A stretch of DNA of 55,492 nucleotides. Source: Puniceicoccales bacterium. Its GTDB lineage: Bacteria; Verrucomicrobiota; Verrucomicrobiia; Opitutales; JAIRLM01. Each line of letters starts with the position of its first letter. Position 1 is the first letter of the stretch. The stretch spans positions 1 to 55,492 of the forward strand of contig JAITOA010000006.1 of assembly GCA_031290195.1 (NCBI GenBank). Direction: 5' to 3'. Below the pieces are notes generated by a model. It saw only the letters and a program-made list of their open reading frames with translations. It was not told the DNA's origin and made no database searches. This document shows, piece after piece, positions 38,155 through 46,820 of the stretch. The position numbers were made by a program, and so were the translations under genes.

Positions 38155-38970
38155 CTAAATTTTTCCCATGCCTCCTTCGATGACCCTTCCAGGGCATGGG
38201 AAAGGGGCCCCGTGTGCGGGGAAAATGTTTTCTAACTTGCCGTGAATTAGGGCAATAGCACTAGTGCAAAACTTCCGAACCATCCCCAAATCATGGGAAA
38301 TAAACAGCACGCCGAGGCGATATTTTCGCTGGAGATCCGAAAGACATTCAAGAACTTCTTCCCGAGTGGCCGCGTCGAGGGCACTGACCACCTCGTCGCA
38401 GATAAGAAATTCCGGCTCCACGGCCAATGCACGGGCAATGGCAACGCGCTGCTGCTGCCCACCGCTCAACGCCGAAGATTTACGATCGAGCAATTCCCCG
38501 GGCAGATGCACCGCGGAGAGGAGTTCCCCGATGCGTTCTGTCCGTCGATTTTTTGGCAGCTTTGAAAAGTGCAGTTCCAGGGGTTCACCGAGAATCTTAC
38601 GCACGGAATGGAGAGGGTTGAGCGCATCGCCGGGACACTGAAAAATCATCTGTACGCGGCGGCAGAGAAGGGGACGCGGGATCTTGCCAATGGGCTGGCC
38701 GCCGAAGAGCACATCGCCGGAAGATAGTTTTTGCAAACCTGCCAGACAGCGGCCGAGAGTTGTTTTACCGCAGCCACTTTCCCCAATGAGGCCCAGGCAT
38801 TCTCCGCTGTGGATGGCAATGGAAATTTTCGAAAAAACGGGAATGGGACCATCGGGCCGGCAGCGGAAAGGCAATTTTTGGTTGAATGCGAGGGAGCCGT
38901 GCCGCATTTCCAGGCATAGCGATACGTCCTCCACCGTCTCTACGGTAAAAAAACATCCTCCGCAGAGCAA
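38155..38970 (-). CDS. ABC transporter ATP-binding protein, oligopeptide/dipeptide type
   Basis: Up to 271 residues. Walker A GESGCGKTT, Q-loop MIFQ, signature LSGGQQQRVAIARAL, Walker B FLICDEVVSALD and switch His SHDLG are intact. The sequence resembles DppF/OppF/YejF-type ATPases. No permease or binding-protein gene is in the window, so it is an orphan here. It lies about 30 bases downstream of the type III translocator gene and could share its transcript. An internal ATG at 38907 may be the true start. Confidence 0.88.
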   Translation of the reverse strand: MLCGGCFFTVETVEDVSLCLEMRHGSLAFNQKLPFRCRPDGPIPVFSKISIAIHSGECLGLIGESGCGKTTLGRCLAGLQKLSSGDVLFGGQPIGKIPRPLLCRRVQMIFQCPGDALNPLHSVRKILGEPLELHFSKLPKNRRTERIGELLSAVHLPGELLDRKSSALSGGQQQRVAIARALAVEPEFLICDEVVSALDAATREEVLECLSDLQRKYRLGVLFISHDLGMVRKFCTSAIALIHGKLENIFPAHGAPFPCPGRVIEGGMGKI

Positions 38971-39002
38971 GAAACATTGCCGGTCCGCGGAACATGTCCC
39001 AC

Positions 39003-39866
39003 CTAGCGCATGTTGGAAGTGATGGCGATGGTTGTCTGGTTTATGGCGTCACACATTTGCTTTAGGGCAGCCAATAGCGATGATAGGAGCTGCTGTGCGT
39101 TGGAAGCAGTTCCATCGGCTCGCTGTGCCATCGAATTAAGAAATTGGGCTTGGCTTTGGAGCAGGCTAGCATCGGCCGTAGCCTCGGAGGATGCCCTTTG
39201 GTGTTGTGCAGCATCCAGTTTTCCCAGCCCCACTATTATCTGCGAGGCGCCACCTCCGATGGCGTTTAGCGCCTGCCCAAGACCGGGAACCTTCACCGAA
39301 GCAGCGGCTCCTGCAAATCCCGCGGCCATCGACACGGCTCCTCCTACTATTTCCGCCTTCGCCTGTATCCGGGTTGCTTGCTCCATTTCTGCCGCCGCAG
39401 TGTAAGACCTGTCCCTGGCTTGCTCTGCCATAGATAAAGCCCCCTGTAAATCACTCAGTGAGGTCGTCTGCATAAGACGACGAATTTCGTTTAAAATGGA
39501 GGCTGCCTCCGCAAAAACTGCCGCCATGCGATACATCAGGTCCGTCGTCGTGGTCACAGTCCCTTTATCATTGACTTCCTGCGTTTCCATCGCGTCCATA
39601 ACTTCCGCTAAAAAGCCGAGGACTTGCTCGTCAAAAACTGCCAGTGCTTCCGCTATGTCATCCTCCGTCATATCGTTCGCATCATCGTCATCGGTAAGCC
39701 GCATATGGATGTCATTCAAAAAATCCCTAATTCCGTCCCTGTTCCGCTGGTCTAGTAGGAGAAAATCGTCTTCCTTTTCGATTCTCTCCGCCATCAGCTC
39801 TATGTCATCTTCGTTATAGTCGGCGAGACCCTGTGAAATGTGAGTTACTCCATCTACCGCAACCAT
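39003..39866 (-). CDS. sctB: type III secretion minor translocator, YopD/SseD-like (SctB)
   Basis: 287 residues. An acidic N-terminal third (DDDDAND near residue 60), helical middle, and one Ala/Gly-rich hydrophobic region (residues 172-215) that could insert in a membrane. It is followed by a Gln/Ser/Ala-rich helix that ends in NMR. One hydrophobic region and position directly after a two-segment translocator fit SctB proteins (YopD, SseD, EspB), which form the host-membrane pore with SctE. The sequence itself is too diverged to assign on identity by eye. Good ribosome binding site (GGGGGG) before the ATG. Confidence 0.68.
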   Translation of the reverse strand: MVAVDGVTHISQGLADYNEDDIELMAERIEKEDDFLLLDQRNRDGIRDFLNDIHMRLTDDDDANDMTEDDIAEALAVFDEQVLGFLAEVMDAMETQEVNDKGTVTTTTDLMYRMAAVFAEAASILNEIRRLMQTTSLSDLQGALSMAEQARDRSYTAAAEMEQATRIQAKAEIVGGAVSMAAGFAGAAASVKVPGLGQALNAIGGGASQIIVGLGKLDAAQHQRASSEATADASLLQSQAQFLNSMAQRADGTASNAQQLLSSLLAALKQMCDAINQTTIAITSNMR

Positions 39867-39878
39867 AGTTTTACCCCC

Positions 39879-41183
39879 CTAAATTGCAATGTTTCTTGCT
39901 ATCGTCGAATACCCTTCTCCCAGGATTTTAATAAGCGACGACATAGCTTTAATCATCGTGTCCAGATGTTCCATAAGAGTTGCAATGGATTCATTGAATT
40001 TCCTATAGAGTGCTCCGAAATATTTTGACCGCTCCTCCCAGAGCTTTGCGTCAGCCTGCTGTTCTGAAAGTTTCTTTTCTAGGGACGCCATCATCATTTT
40101 TTCCTTGGCTCCAACGATCGTATTGATTGCCTGCACAATGGTCGCCGCCAGCCCCATCATTTGGCCCAGGCCATCGGAGCCAACCTCTACGGCGGAGAAG
40201 CCTTTCATGGCTTTCGTCGGGGCACTCAACCCGGATGCTTTGGCCATGCGCGCCGAGGAAGCATTAATACTCCCGCCCATAAAGAATCCGGTTGCCACCG
40301 CCGCAATCACAAGAAGAGCGATGCCAATCAGTATGGCAGCTTGCGCCGTAGTGTATAGTCCCTCTGCTTCTTTGAATGCCTCATCAAGGGCAGCTTGAAT
40401 ATCCGCGGGGAGGGACGCCTTTAATTCTTTTAGTCTTCTTTTGTCATCATCTGCAGCCATAGATACACATATAGCCGCAGCGCCGATCAATGCCGCGGAA
40501 AAAATAATAATAATGATCATCGCAACGATCAATGTAGTGCCGGCGGTAAATATGGCCGCAATCGCGGCTGCTAGCATGAGTAAGGTTGCGACTATCCCCA
40601 TAACAATGCCAAACCACGGACTCTTCAGTAGCCTCATTAGCTTGGAATTCCTAATTTCATCGATGAGCCTTTGAATCGCAATTTTTTCCGCAAGTGCAAA
40701 TTGGGCGATATTCGTCGATACCCGCTGGGACTGAATTCCAATATTACCGAGGGCTGTGGCAAGCACGGTGATGGTGTCGATAAAAGGAATTACCCCCTGG
40801 ATGCAATTGAAAAGAACCATGGCCGCAGGATCATCCAGAGCCATATCCCTTGGCTCTTTACTTACCGAATTCAAATAGGCTATGAAAGCATCTGCAGCGC
40901 CTGGATCGATAGGGTTTTTTTGAATGGTTTTTTTTGACTCCGCCATTTCGTAAATCTGGTATTTCTGTTTCTCAACCCTCGATACGCTGAGTTTTAGCTG
41001 GCCGGAACTTTTATTTTCATCATTCATATAGCTATATATTTTTAGCTCACTTGAATTCCAGCTTTCATCTATTTTTACAGAATTATAGGTTTTAGTTGAG
41101 CCATCATATTTGAAATGCAACCATCCCTCTCCGGCAATGTAGATCGCATAGAAATTACCGTTTACTGGAGTCATGGCGCACAT
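39879..41183 (-). CDS. sctE: type III secretion major translocator, YopB/SseC-like (SctE)
   Basis: 434 residues. Two strongly hydrophobic regions, residues 190-242 and 279-304, are separated by a charged helix, as in YopB, IpaB, SseC and EspD. Flanking segments are amphipathic and a coiled-coil-like C-terminal part follows (residues 345-400). The gene lies directly downstream of an LcrH/SycD-type chaperone, the universal partner of such translocators. The N-terminal 60 residues resemble a beta-rich module also seen in the upstream filament-like proteins. ATG at 41183 has GGGG upstream; the open frame begins with TTG at 41195. Confidence 0.78.
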   Translation of the reverse strand: MCAMTPVNGNFYAIYIAGEGWLHFKYDGSTKTYNSVKIDESWNSSELKIYSYMNDENKSSGQLKLSVSRVEKQKYQIYEMAESKKTIQKNPIDPGAADAFIAYLNSVSKEPRDMALDDPAAMVLFNCIQGVIPFIDTITVLATALGNIGIQSQRVSTNIAQFALAEKIAIQRLIDEIRNSKLMRLLKSPWFGIVMGIVATLLMLAAAIAAIFTAGTTLIVAMIIIIIFSAALIGAAAICVSMAADDDKRRLKELKASLPADIQAALDEAFKEAEGLYTTAQAAILIGIALLVIAAVATGFFMGGSINASSARMAKASGLSAPTKAMKGFSAVEVGSDGLGQMMGLAATIVQAINTIVGAKEKMMMASLEKKLSEQQADAKLWEERSKYFGALYRKFNESIATLMEHLDTMIKAMSSLIKILGEGYSTIARNIAI

Positions 41184-41198
41184 AATTTTCCCCAATTA

Positions 41199-41795
41199 CT
41201 ATTTTTTTGCCTCCGGAAGAGCACTTTCCCCGGAGGTTGATTTTTTTTGCTCTATCTCCGATTTTTTCATTTCCTCATTTACTAGCTTCTCCAAATATTG
41301 CAGTATTGCCTTACAGTCTTTAAGGTGGTCCCTATTCTTCGCATCGAGCGGATACCGCTTAGCTTCGACAATGCTATTTAAAATAAAATAGGCCTGCGTA
41401 ATATTTCCAACTTCGACCATGCAGCGGCACGACGAAAGCGCCATGCCGAGATCTTCCGGATGGAAAAAATAGGTGAAAAGGAATTGGATGCCAGCCTCGG
41501 AATAGTTGCCGCACATCTGCATGGTGGCGGCTATGGCCCTCGCGTAGTCCTTGTTGGTCGGGTCCAGAAGGTGAAGCCCCTGGAAAATAATCATCGCCCT
41601 ATCATATTTCTTCTGCTTATAAAACTGCTCTCCAAGAAAAAAAGCGGCGACCATTTCCTTGTCGGAAATGCCGATTCCAGATTGGAAAGTTCCATTTTTT
41701 TTAATCTCTTCCATGATTGGCTTTATCCTATCCATGAGAAGTTCCAAATTTTGCCTCCAGAGGAGCTTCTGTTCATTTTTGTCCATGTCAACCAT
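41199..41795 (-). CDS. type III secretion class II chaperone, LcrH/SycD/SscA family
   Basis: 198 residues with three TPR-like repeats: VAAFFLGEQFYKQKKYDRAM, then FQGLHLLDPTNKDYARAIAA and the region around GNITQAYFILNSIVEA. The pattern (LGEQFYKQKKYDRA-I-FQ-L-LLDP) matches SycD/IpgC closely. These chaperones hold hydrophobic translocators soluble before secretion. A charged C-terminal tail of about 35 residues extends past the usual length. Located between the filament-like genes and sctE, as sscA is in SPI-2. Confidence 0.85.
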   Translation of the reverse strand: MVDMDKNEQKLLWRQNLELLMDRIKPIMEEIKKNGTFQSGIGISDKEMVAAFFLGEQFYKQKKYDRAMIIFQGLHLLDPTNKDYARAIAATMQMCGNYSEAGIQFLFTYFFHPEDLGMALSSCRCMVEVGNITQAYFILNSIVEAKRYPLDAKNRDHLKDCKAILQYLEKLVNEEMKKSEIEQKKSTSGESALPEAKK

Positions 41796-41806
41796 CCATG
41801 TCCATG

Positions 41807-42763
41807 CTAGCGAACATTCGCAACCAAACCAGACTTTAATTTTTCAATTTCCTCAAGAAAGTTGGTTGCCGTACTGATATTTTCTTGGGAGAGTTGCAAT
41901 TGCATCTGAATTTGTGTCTGGCGTACGGACTGATCGTTGGCTATCTGCTCAGAGTAAACGCGGAGCACGTCCTGCAGGACGGATGCGGAATCCATGTTCA
42001 TTTGCGCCATGGCAAGGGATTTTGCTGCGCTATCCCTATTTTCACTTGTCGGATCGCTAATGTACGTCCTAAATGCATCAATAACATTCTTATTTATAAT
42101 ACCATACGAAGAGGTAATTGTCAGTAAGTTGCGGCTTACCATAAATGCTATAACATCGAAATTCGGCGACTTCGTATGGCTATTTACTTTATCTCCATCG
42201 ACCGTGCGAAGGTCATTCATCATCAGTTCAATCGCTCTCATTTGCACGCAAAGTTTTTTTTGTTCATCGTTAATAATGTCAACGTCATTTATGTGCAGCA
42301 TGAGAACTTTCCTATGGAGACTGGAAACGGCAAAAAAAATGGCGGATGCTAGGCAGCCAAAATCCGGAGCCCTCGTTCCCGGGAAGCGATCAATGACCTG
42401 CCCAACATTGACGCCAACTAGTCCGTAGATTGAATCGTATGTACCACCGATTTTCCGTTTTAGGTAAAGTTCTGCCGCCGACGAAAACATAGCTTCGTTG
42501 CTTTCAACTTTAATCCAGGCCACCTCTCCGCCACTGTTGACCTTGGCGTAGAGCCCAAAATTTCCGCTCGAATTTTCATAGATGCTCTTTAATTCGTTTT
42601 CGCTTTTCAGAGAATAGATGCTGCTATCTCGCAGGTACGTATCTTTATTTTTAAGCACCTTACTCAAATTTCCATAGGATATTCCTTTATTCTCCAAAGA
42701 AACGTTTGCCCCGAACGACTGTTTTTCGTTGAGAACGTTGAAATTGATAAGCGGTAATGTCAT
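41807..42763 (-). CDS. filament-like type III secreted protein, compact paralogue A
   Basis: 318 residues; no family can be named with certainty. Segments shared with the next two upstream genes are a Pro-hydrophobic start (TLPLINFNVL), a beta-rich module ending in FSSAAELYLKRKIGGTY, a helix (AIFFAVSSLHRKVLMLHIND), and a C-terminal helix (LRVYSEQIANDQSVRQTQIQ onward) ending in ANVR. That last helix resembles the C-terminal polymerisation helix of EspA/SseB and needle subunits. The best guess is an EspA/SseB-type filament subunit. Strong AAAGGAGA upstream. Confidence 0.55.
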   Translation of the reverse strand: MTLPLINFNVLNEKQSFGANVSLENKGISYGNLSKVLKNKDTYLRDSSIYSLKSENELKSIYENSSGNFGLYAKVNSGGEVAWIKVESNEAMFSSAAELYLKRKIGGTYDSIYGLVGVNVGQVIDRFPGTRAPDFGCLASAIFFAVSSLHRKVLMLHINDVDIINDEQKKLCVQMRAIELMMNDLRTVDGDKVNSHTKSPNFDVIAFMVSRNLLTITSSYGIINKNVIDAFRTYISDPTSENRDSAAKSLAMAQMNMDSASVLQDVLRVYSEQIANDQSVRQTQIQMQLQLSQENISTATNFLEEIEKLKSGLVANVR

Positions 42764-42777
42764 CGTCTAATCTCCTT

Positions 42778-45366
42778 TTAGCGAATATTTGCTTCCACGG
42801 TAAAGCGCATTTTCCCAACGGACTTAAGTAGATTAGTTGCCACGGTGCGATCCTGCTGCGAAAATTTTAAATACGTTTCCATTTCCGTTTTACGCTTATT
42901 GAATTCATCGGTTATATAGTCATTGTATATGCGCAGAGCATCTCCCCAAAATGTGATGTGGTCGCCGGAGAGGCGCATGCTGTCGGTTAGACTAGCATTG
43001 ACATCTTTGTTTAGGCTAAATGTTACCTGCCTCGTAATATTAGTGCTATCTATGGTTGCAGTTTTCCCGCCTTGAACATCTGGCCCAGAAGCTTCAATGA
43101 TTGGCCAATAGGAAGGAAATACACTTTCCCCAGAAGTTTCTTTGAGTTTGGTTCTAAATTGTTCGGCCGTGCCAGTTATATATATCCCAGCATCCGAATT
43201 CACGCCCACAGCATCTCCGGAAAAATTTGCAATGTATCCCGTTACATTGCCCAATTTCGTTTCTGTTCTACTTTCACTATCTTCAACTCCAGTAACGGGC
43301 ACTGGTTGATAGGTGATATCATACATTCCCTTTTCCATGAGATACTTAAAGGAATCCGCAAAGCAACCACTTGCATCTAGATACTCACTTGGAATGAATG
43401 GAATTGAACTTGGACCGTGAGTAGAATTACGAAAAATAGAAGCCATGGACCTTTCCAATAATTGGCAACTCGTTGGCCTGCCGCCACCGTAGTAGCGCAC
43501 GGAAAAATCTGCCACATAGGAAACCGGAGTATCGCTTTGAACGACCAATCCTCCGTCGTGGTCATAGAGCGTATATGTCGAAGCTGTTTTTTGATCCTCA
43601 CCGCCTTCACCTATGAAGGGAACCTTTTTAAATCCTTTTACGTAGACACACTTTGTATGTGCATTTGCATCTTCATCGGCCATCTCCGTGCCGTCCACAT
43701 TAATTAGCTTCCCCCCGGTAGTCCTTGCTCGCGGGTCAAAGTAATATTCCACTTCGCCACCGGGAATGGACGAAGTCGGACGCCCATCCACTCCATCCGC
43801 GGGCCTCCAATAGTTACTACTAAAAAGATCTGTATCAACGACAGATCCGGGTTTCGAAAGAGTCGGAATCTCCTCAAATTCTCCGCAAACATAGGTGATG
43901 TACTCGACAAAATTATCGATGCCTTTAAGAAAACTTTCTGCGATCCAAGGTGCACCTTCGCTCAGCCTTCCGGCCTCATCAAAGGAGGGATATGGAATAC
44001 TATCAGGCAGCATCAAAGACCTAGCCGTATCAGTGACAATCCTAGATTGCTGGCCTTCCGGATAAAATGCTTCCTTTCTAATGGTAACTTCAACGGTATA
44101 GTAGATCCGCGGCATTCCATTTAACAGAGCCGAGCCACTACTAATAGCCGCTTTCACGCAATTCGTTGCCCGGTTCCCCAGGTCAGTTTGCCCACTCGGA
44201 GAATTAAAATAAGCCAGAGCATTGGCATCTAAATGCTTGGCCTGAAGGCTCGCCTCTGTTGTCTCAGCCTTATCCTCGTCAGACAGCCCGTTGTATTCGT
44301 CAGTCCCGTCTGCATTTGCCGTAGCTATGTTGGCGCTGTTTGTCTTGTAAATACTTATTATCACATTTTTTATGTTGTTATAAACATCACTGAATGTAGT
44401 GTTGTTATTTGCATCATAAGCGTCATTTATGTTCGCCGAACTATTCCCCCTAATCGAGGCGACATATGCCATTTCAAGTTCACTATGTCTCCTGTTATAA
44501 CATTCCGGCCACACTCCCCCTGTACCCTCCAATGATCCAAGTTTAGACGGGAAAAATGCCCGGTAGTGAGACAGCAGCGCCATGAAGGAAATCCACGCCT
44601 TCTCGAACGGCACAATGGTTTCTATGCTTTTTGCAGTATAGGGCGCCTTAACTTCGCCGTAATAATTCGTCACTACCTTATTTAAAGCATCACCGGTAAG
44701 CACTCCGGTAAGCAATGAATCATCGATGAGTTTGCGATCGTCAAAAAAATTAAAAACACTCATCGGAATAGTAGATCGATGCCGCATGTTTATGTTATCT
44801 GATCCAAAATCCAAACTAGACAAATCATCCTTGATTTGGTTGAGTATTGGCATTATGCTCGTAATTATACGGAGTTCGTCGCTGATTTGCCTAATGTCAC
44901 TAATGCAAATATCCATTAGTTTCATTTGCAAGCAGCTAATGGCGTAGGCAACAGCCGCCAATTTCGTTCCTAAGTTGTAGGTCCCAACGGAAGTCAAAGC
45001 CGATACGTTTAGGGAGATGAGACTAGTGAGTGGAACGTAGGTTTCGGAAACAGAGCTACCACCTACTTTTTTTGCCTTCAAATATAGTTCCATCGAACTA
45101 ATGTATTTCATGTCGGCATCCACAATTTCCACCCACAATTCCGCACCGGAAGAATCGTGGGAGCGGGAATATAATTTATAAACATTCCCACTTTTTTCAA
45201 ACTCCGCCCTTGAACTATACTGTGAATCCAGCAGAAAATTGTAGGCATCATTCCCATAGTTATTGGAAACTTCCATCATCTTTTTAATCACGTCGGCGGT
45301 CAGTCCAGCATCGAAATTAACTTCGTTTCCAAAAACACTTCTAAGACTGAGCGTGGGCGTTGACAT
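42778..45366 (-). CDS. filament-like type III secreted protein with giant insert, paralogue B
   Basis: 862 residues. The ends match the compact paralogues: PTLSLRSVFGNE at the start, a beta-rich module ending in ISSMELYLKAKKVGG, a helix (AVAYAISCLQMKLMDICISD), and a C-terminal helix from LRIYNDYITDEFNKRKTEME to the terminal ANIR. Between about residue 270 and 800 lies an extra region of some 500 residues rich in Ser, Thr, Gly, Asn and Asp, with no recognised domain. The layout recalls flagellins with a large surface-exposed central domain. AGGGAAA precedes the ATG. Confidence 0.5.
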   Translation of the reverse strand: MSTPTLSLRSVFGNEVNFDAGLTADVIKKMMEVSNNYGNDAYNFLLDSQYSSRAEFEKSGNVYKLYSRSHDSSGAELWVEIVDADMKYISSMELYLKAKKVGGSSVSETYVPLTSLISLNVSALTSVGTYNLGTKLAAVAYAISCLQMKLMDICISDIRQISDELRIITSIMPILNQIKDDLSSLDFGSDNINMRHRSTIPMSVFNFFDDRKLIDDSLLTGVLTGDALNKVVTNYYGEVKAPYTAKSIETIVPFEKAWISFMALLSHYRAFFPSKLGSLEGTGGVWPECYNRRHSELEMAYVASIRGNSSANINDAYDANNNTTFSDVYNNIKNVIISIYKTNSANIATANADGTDEYNGLSDEDKAETTEASLQAKHLDANALAYFNSPSGQTDLGNRATNCVKAAISSGSALLNGMPRIYYTVEVTIRKEAFYPEGQQSRIVTDTARSLMLPDSIPYPSFDEAGRLSEGAPWIAESFLKGIDNFVEYITYVCGEFEEIPTLSKPGSVVDTDLFSSNYWRPADGVDGRPTSSIPGGEVEYYFDPRARTTGGKLINVDGTEMADEDANAHTKCVYVKGFKKVPFIGEGGEDQKTASTYTLYDHDGGLVVQSDTPVSYVADFSVRYYGGGRPTSCQLLERSMASIFRNSTHGPSSIPFIPSEYLDASGCFADSFKYLMEKGMYDITYQPVPVTGVEDSESRTETKLGNVTGYIANFSGDAVGVNSDAGIYITGTAEQFRTKLKETSGESVFPSYWPIIEASGPDVQGGKTATIDSTNITRQVTFSLNKDVNASLTDSMRLSGDHITFWGDALRIYNDYITDEFNKRKTEMETYLKFSQQDRTVATNLLKSVGKMRFTVEANIR

Positions 45367-45378
45367 TGAAGTTTTTCC

Positions 45379-46383
45379 CTATCGAATATTTCCGGCTGTA
45401 TCTGCCTGTGTTTTCTGGGCAGCCTTCATTAGGGTTGATGCCGTCGTAATATCCTGCTGTGACATCTGCTGCACCATTTGAAGCTTCGTAGTCCGTGCAT
45501 TGCTATCATTGCTTACCTGCTCTGCGTAGATGCGCAGCGTATCCGCCCAGGCCCCTGCCTGGTCCGAAGTAAGCTCTATTTTCGATACACTGCTACTAAT
45601 GGCGTCGGCAATCCCGTCGTTGGTTTGGGGATTTGCTTGACTTGCTATCACTTTTAGTTTCTCTATGAGTTCCTTGTCAATTGCGCACGTATGTTCCTCA
45701 GCTATGGAAGTGAGTAATCCCCTCATTAAAAAAAACGCCCACACCTTGGCATCCAGCGGTCTCATTTTAAGATCATCAAGCTTGGTAGTACCCGCATCAT
45801 CTTCACCGAGTTGATTAATTGTTTTCGCAATCAAATCACCGATTTCCTTCATCAATTCCTGCTCTTCCTTAACGGCATCTATATCAACAAGAAACTGCTC
45901 CATGATTTTTCTTTGGTAGCAACCGGAAGCGTAGAGTACGGCCGTAACGCGCGTTGCCGTATCCTTGTAGGAAAACACAGGCTGCCCGGACGCTCCTCCC
46001 GTTGCAGAAAAAATTCTTTCGCGGTCCAGTCGGTGCAGCGAATAGATGTCGACGTAGGACGATGAATTTTTTCTCTTTAAAAATAATTTTGCGCTTGAGG
46101 AAAACGCAAGCGTATTACTTGTAATTTCTTTGTAAAAATAGCCCTCTTCGCCACTTTCAAGGGAGTATAGCTTGAGCTTGTCATCGATACATTCATAGTT
46201 GGCCGTATGATTTCCATTGTTTATGGTGGGATCATAGATATACATTTCCTCGGCGTTATACCAATCACTAATGGTAATCATGGACTTCAATTTTTCCACG
46301 GAAACACTTCCATCTTTCGCTGGAATATTGAACGAGGATTTAAGGGTAATTGTCGGAATAGAAACTGCAAATTCATCCCCCAT
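45379..46383 (-). CDS. filament-like type III secreted protein, compact paralogue C
   Basis: About 334 residues from the ATG at 46383 (GGGAG eight bases upstream); ATG 46389 and TTG 46398 are also in frame. It carries the same modules as its neighbours: IPTITLKSSF near the start, FSSSAKLFLKRKNSSSYVDI, a helix with AVLYASGCYQRKIMEQFLVD, WAFFLMRGLL, and the C-terminal helix LRIYAEQVSNDSNARTTKLQ ending in AGNIR. Related to EspA/SseB-type subunits by position and tail, not by clear overall identity. Confidence 0.55.
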   Translation of the reverse strand: MGDEFAVSIPTITLKSSFNIPAKDGSVSVEKLKSMITISDWYNAEEMYIYDPTINNGNHTANYECIDDKLKLYSLESGEEGYFYKEITSNTLAFSSSAKLFLKRKNSSSYVDIYSLHRLDRERIFSATGGASGQPVFSYKDTATRVTAVLYASGCYQRKIMEQFLVDIDAVKEEQELMKEIGDLIAKTINQLGEDDAGTTKLDDLKMRPLDAKVWAFFLMRGLLTSIAEEHTCAIDKELIEKLKVIASQANPQTNDGIADAISSSVSKIELTSDQAGAWADTLRIYAEQVSNDSNARTTKLQMVQQMSQQDITTASTLMKAAQKTQADTAGNIR

Positions 46384-46410
46384 GGTCATAGCTCCCAATT
46401 ATCAGCGGCA

Positions 46411-46788
46411 CTAGAGCCGCATTTTTTTTACCTTTTTCCCGGGAGACTGCCTTCGAATGGTTTCCCGATAGTGGCGTTGGTCTTCCTCAATCGACTTTTT
46501 TAGGGAATCCGGACGGCTATCTCCCGGGAGGTTCATTGAGGAATCCCTATACTGCTGATAGCGCTCCTCGTATTCCCTTTCAAATTTTGCAATGATGTCC
46601 GCTGCCTGCCTACGACCCTCTTTGGTAAGATCCTTGGATTCTAGGAAAATATTATGTCCGGAATTCAAGTCGGCTCCAAGCGAACGGAAAAAGGCCTGCA
46701 TCTCATCTATGGTCCGCTTCGCTTCGGAAATGAGAGCGTTATTTTTCTCGATCTGTTCTTCGATTTTTTCTATGAATTTATCGTCCAT
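46411..46788 (-). CDS. small coiled-coil protein, possible filament chaperone (SseA/CesA position)
   Basis: 125 residues, almost entirely charged helix (EKIEEQIEKNNALISEAKRT, then a Glu/Arg/Gln-rich region around residues 60-85) with a basic tail ending KKVKKMRL. Size, helicity and position directly before the filament-like genes fit the SseA/CesA class of secretion chaperones, which keep SseB/EspA from polymerising in the cytoplasm. Sequence identity is not evident, so this is inference. Strong GGAGGG precedes the ATG. Confidence 0.45.
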   Translation of the reverse strand: MDDKFIEKIEEQIEKNNALISEAKRTIDEMQAFFRSLGADLNSGHNIFLESKDLTKEGRRQAADIIAKFEREYEERYQQYRDSSMNLPGDSRPDSLKKSIEEDQRHYRETIRRQSPGKKVKKMRL

Positions 46789-46820
46789 TATTCCATTCCC
46801 TCCATTGTTTTTTCTAAAAT

